DNA of 34,074 nucleotides from NCBI GenBank assembly GCA_038230975.1, contig JBBRMF010000021.1:1-34074 (forward strand), read 5' to 3'. Numbering within the stretch: the first letter of the stretch is position 1; the number at the start of each line of letters is the position of its first letter. The notes under the pieces were generated by a model. That model did not search any database. It was not told where the DNA came from and saw nothing but the letters and a program-made list of their open reading frames with translations. A program made the translations under genes and the position numbers. Shown in pieces: positions 33,447 through 34,074 of this stretch. This DNA comes from JANXVV01 sp038230975 (GTDB lineage Bacteria; Planctomycetota; Phycisphaerae; Tepidisphaerales; Tepidisphaeraceae).

Positions 33447-34074
33447 AAGCTGAACCTCCTACGACGCAAATCAAAATAGCCTTTTAGTAACGCCGAATGG
33501 GCATTTCTATGATGCGCTGGAATACACATCGGCCCACCCTCATCGGTAGTTCAACCAAATCAAATTTTGCAATGGATGCAGGCAGAAGCTGCAAATGCTT
33601 CGATATAGATTGGATTTTTTAGTTTGGTGAAGTTCTTTGGGGGAACCAGAGATTCGCCTGGTTTCAGTTCGCGTCGAGTGCAGCCATTAGTAGGTTCGCT
33701 TCATTGGTAACTGACGAGGGTGCCATCCGAGCCCGCGCACCTCTGCTGCAAGGGCAATGGCAAAAGGGCTGCTGATCATGACGATGATCATCACGAGAAT
33801 CATCGAAACTATCGGAGAGTGAAGCGTGTTCGGAAGGAAGTTGTTTTCAAGCATTGCTCGCGCGCTTGGCATGCTGCGAGTACGCCGACCCGTGGCACCC
33901 CGACACCTAAGCGACCTACCAAGCTGAAAAGTGCTCTAAGAGTTCACTATGTCGTCGGCTCGGGAAGCAATGGAAACGAAGAACTGAGTTGATCGTAAAA
34001 ATGCCTGAGCAGCACGATACCGTTGACTGGTTTTTGAAAAAAGTAGGTGGCTCCGACGTGCGATATGGAATTCA
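33447..34074. other. Right-end stretch with little identified
   Basis: No gene is firmly supported. It should contain the promoter of the sensor operon. A 61-codon minus-strand frame (33687–33872) encodes one hydrophobic segment (PIVSMILVMIIVMI…) and might be a small membrane protein, but it lacks a clear ribosome site. The 17-mer at 33874–33890 is shared with the repeat at 24824. Confidence 0.4.

Overview
The window looks like chromosomal DNA of a planctomycete. This rests on gene content, not on a marker gene. Indicators are a membrane protein with a double CxxC zinc ribbon, a large MoxR–DUF58–VWA membrane cluster, a secreted arylsulfatase, a deoxyhypusine-synthase-like protein, scattered gene order (dnaA without dnaN or recF beside it), and many palindromic repeats in the gaps between genes. 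No rRNA, tRNA, CRISPR array, prophage or intact transposase was found.

Layout. 1–6792: two small-family membrane proteins that converge and overlap at their 3' ends, a two-helix potassium-channel-type protein, two more hypothetical membrane proteins and ribonuclease D. 6793–9682: a stand-alone response regulator preceded by a 24-codon in-frame mini-ORF, a MazF/PemK-type toxin with an unrecognised 169-residue partner, and a deoxyhypusine-synthase-like enzyme. 9948–13056: a family-4 uracil-DNA glycosylase, dnaA with two DnaA-box-like sites upstream, and a small membrane protein. 13157–21063: one long minus-strand cluster, moxR – DUF58 – [UPF0175 antitoxin – DUF3368/PIN toxin] – BatA-like VWA protein – second VWA membrane protein. 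The toxin–antitoxin pair sits inside the Bat-like operon, and the BatA-like ORF starts 2 nt after the toxin stop. 21501–25472: accessory-looking DNA with a 5'-truncated SUKH gene, a two-helix protein, a sterol-desaturase-family enzyme, a SYLF lipoprotein, a dense cluster of REP-like palindromes, and two relics carrying only the first 16 codons of what looks like a REP-associated (Y1/IS200-like) transposase. 25947–27602: arylsulfatase. 27737–33446: a minus-strand operon of periplasmic substrate-binding protein, membrane histidine kinase and receiver–GGDEF–EAL protein, which reads as a ligand-to-cyclic-di-GMP signalling chain. 33447–34074: mostly empty.

The most interesting candidates are the MazF-type toxin with its unusual partner, the toxin–antitoxin pair embedded in the moxR/DUF58/VWA operon, the SBP–kinase–GGDEF/EAL operon, and the paired transposase-start relics with their REP cluster. 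Function calls come from motifs read by eye; no homology search was run.
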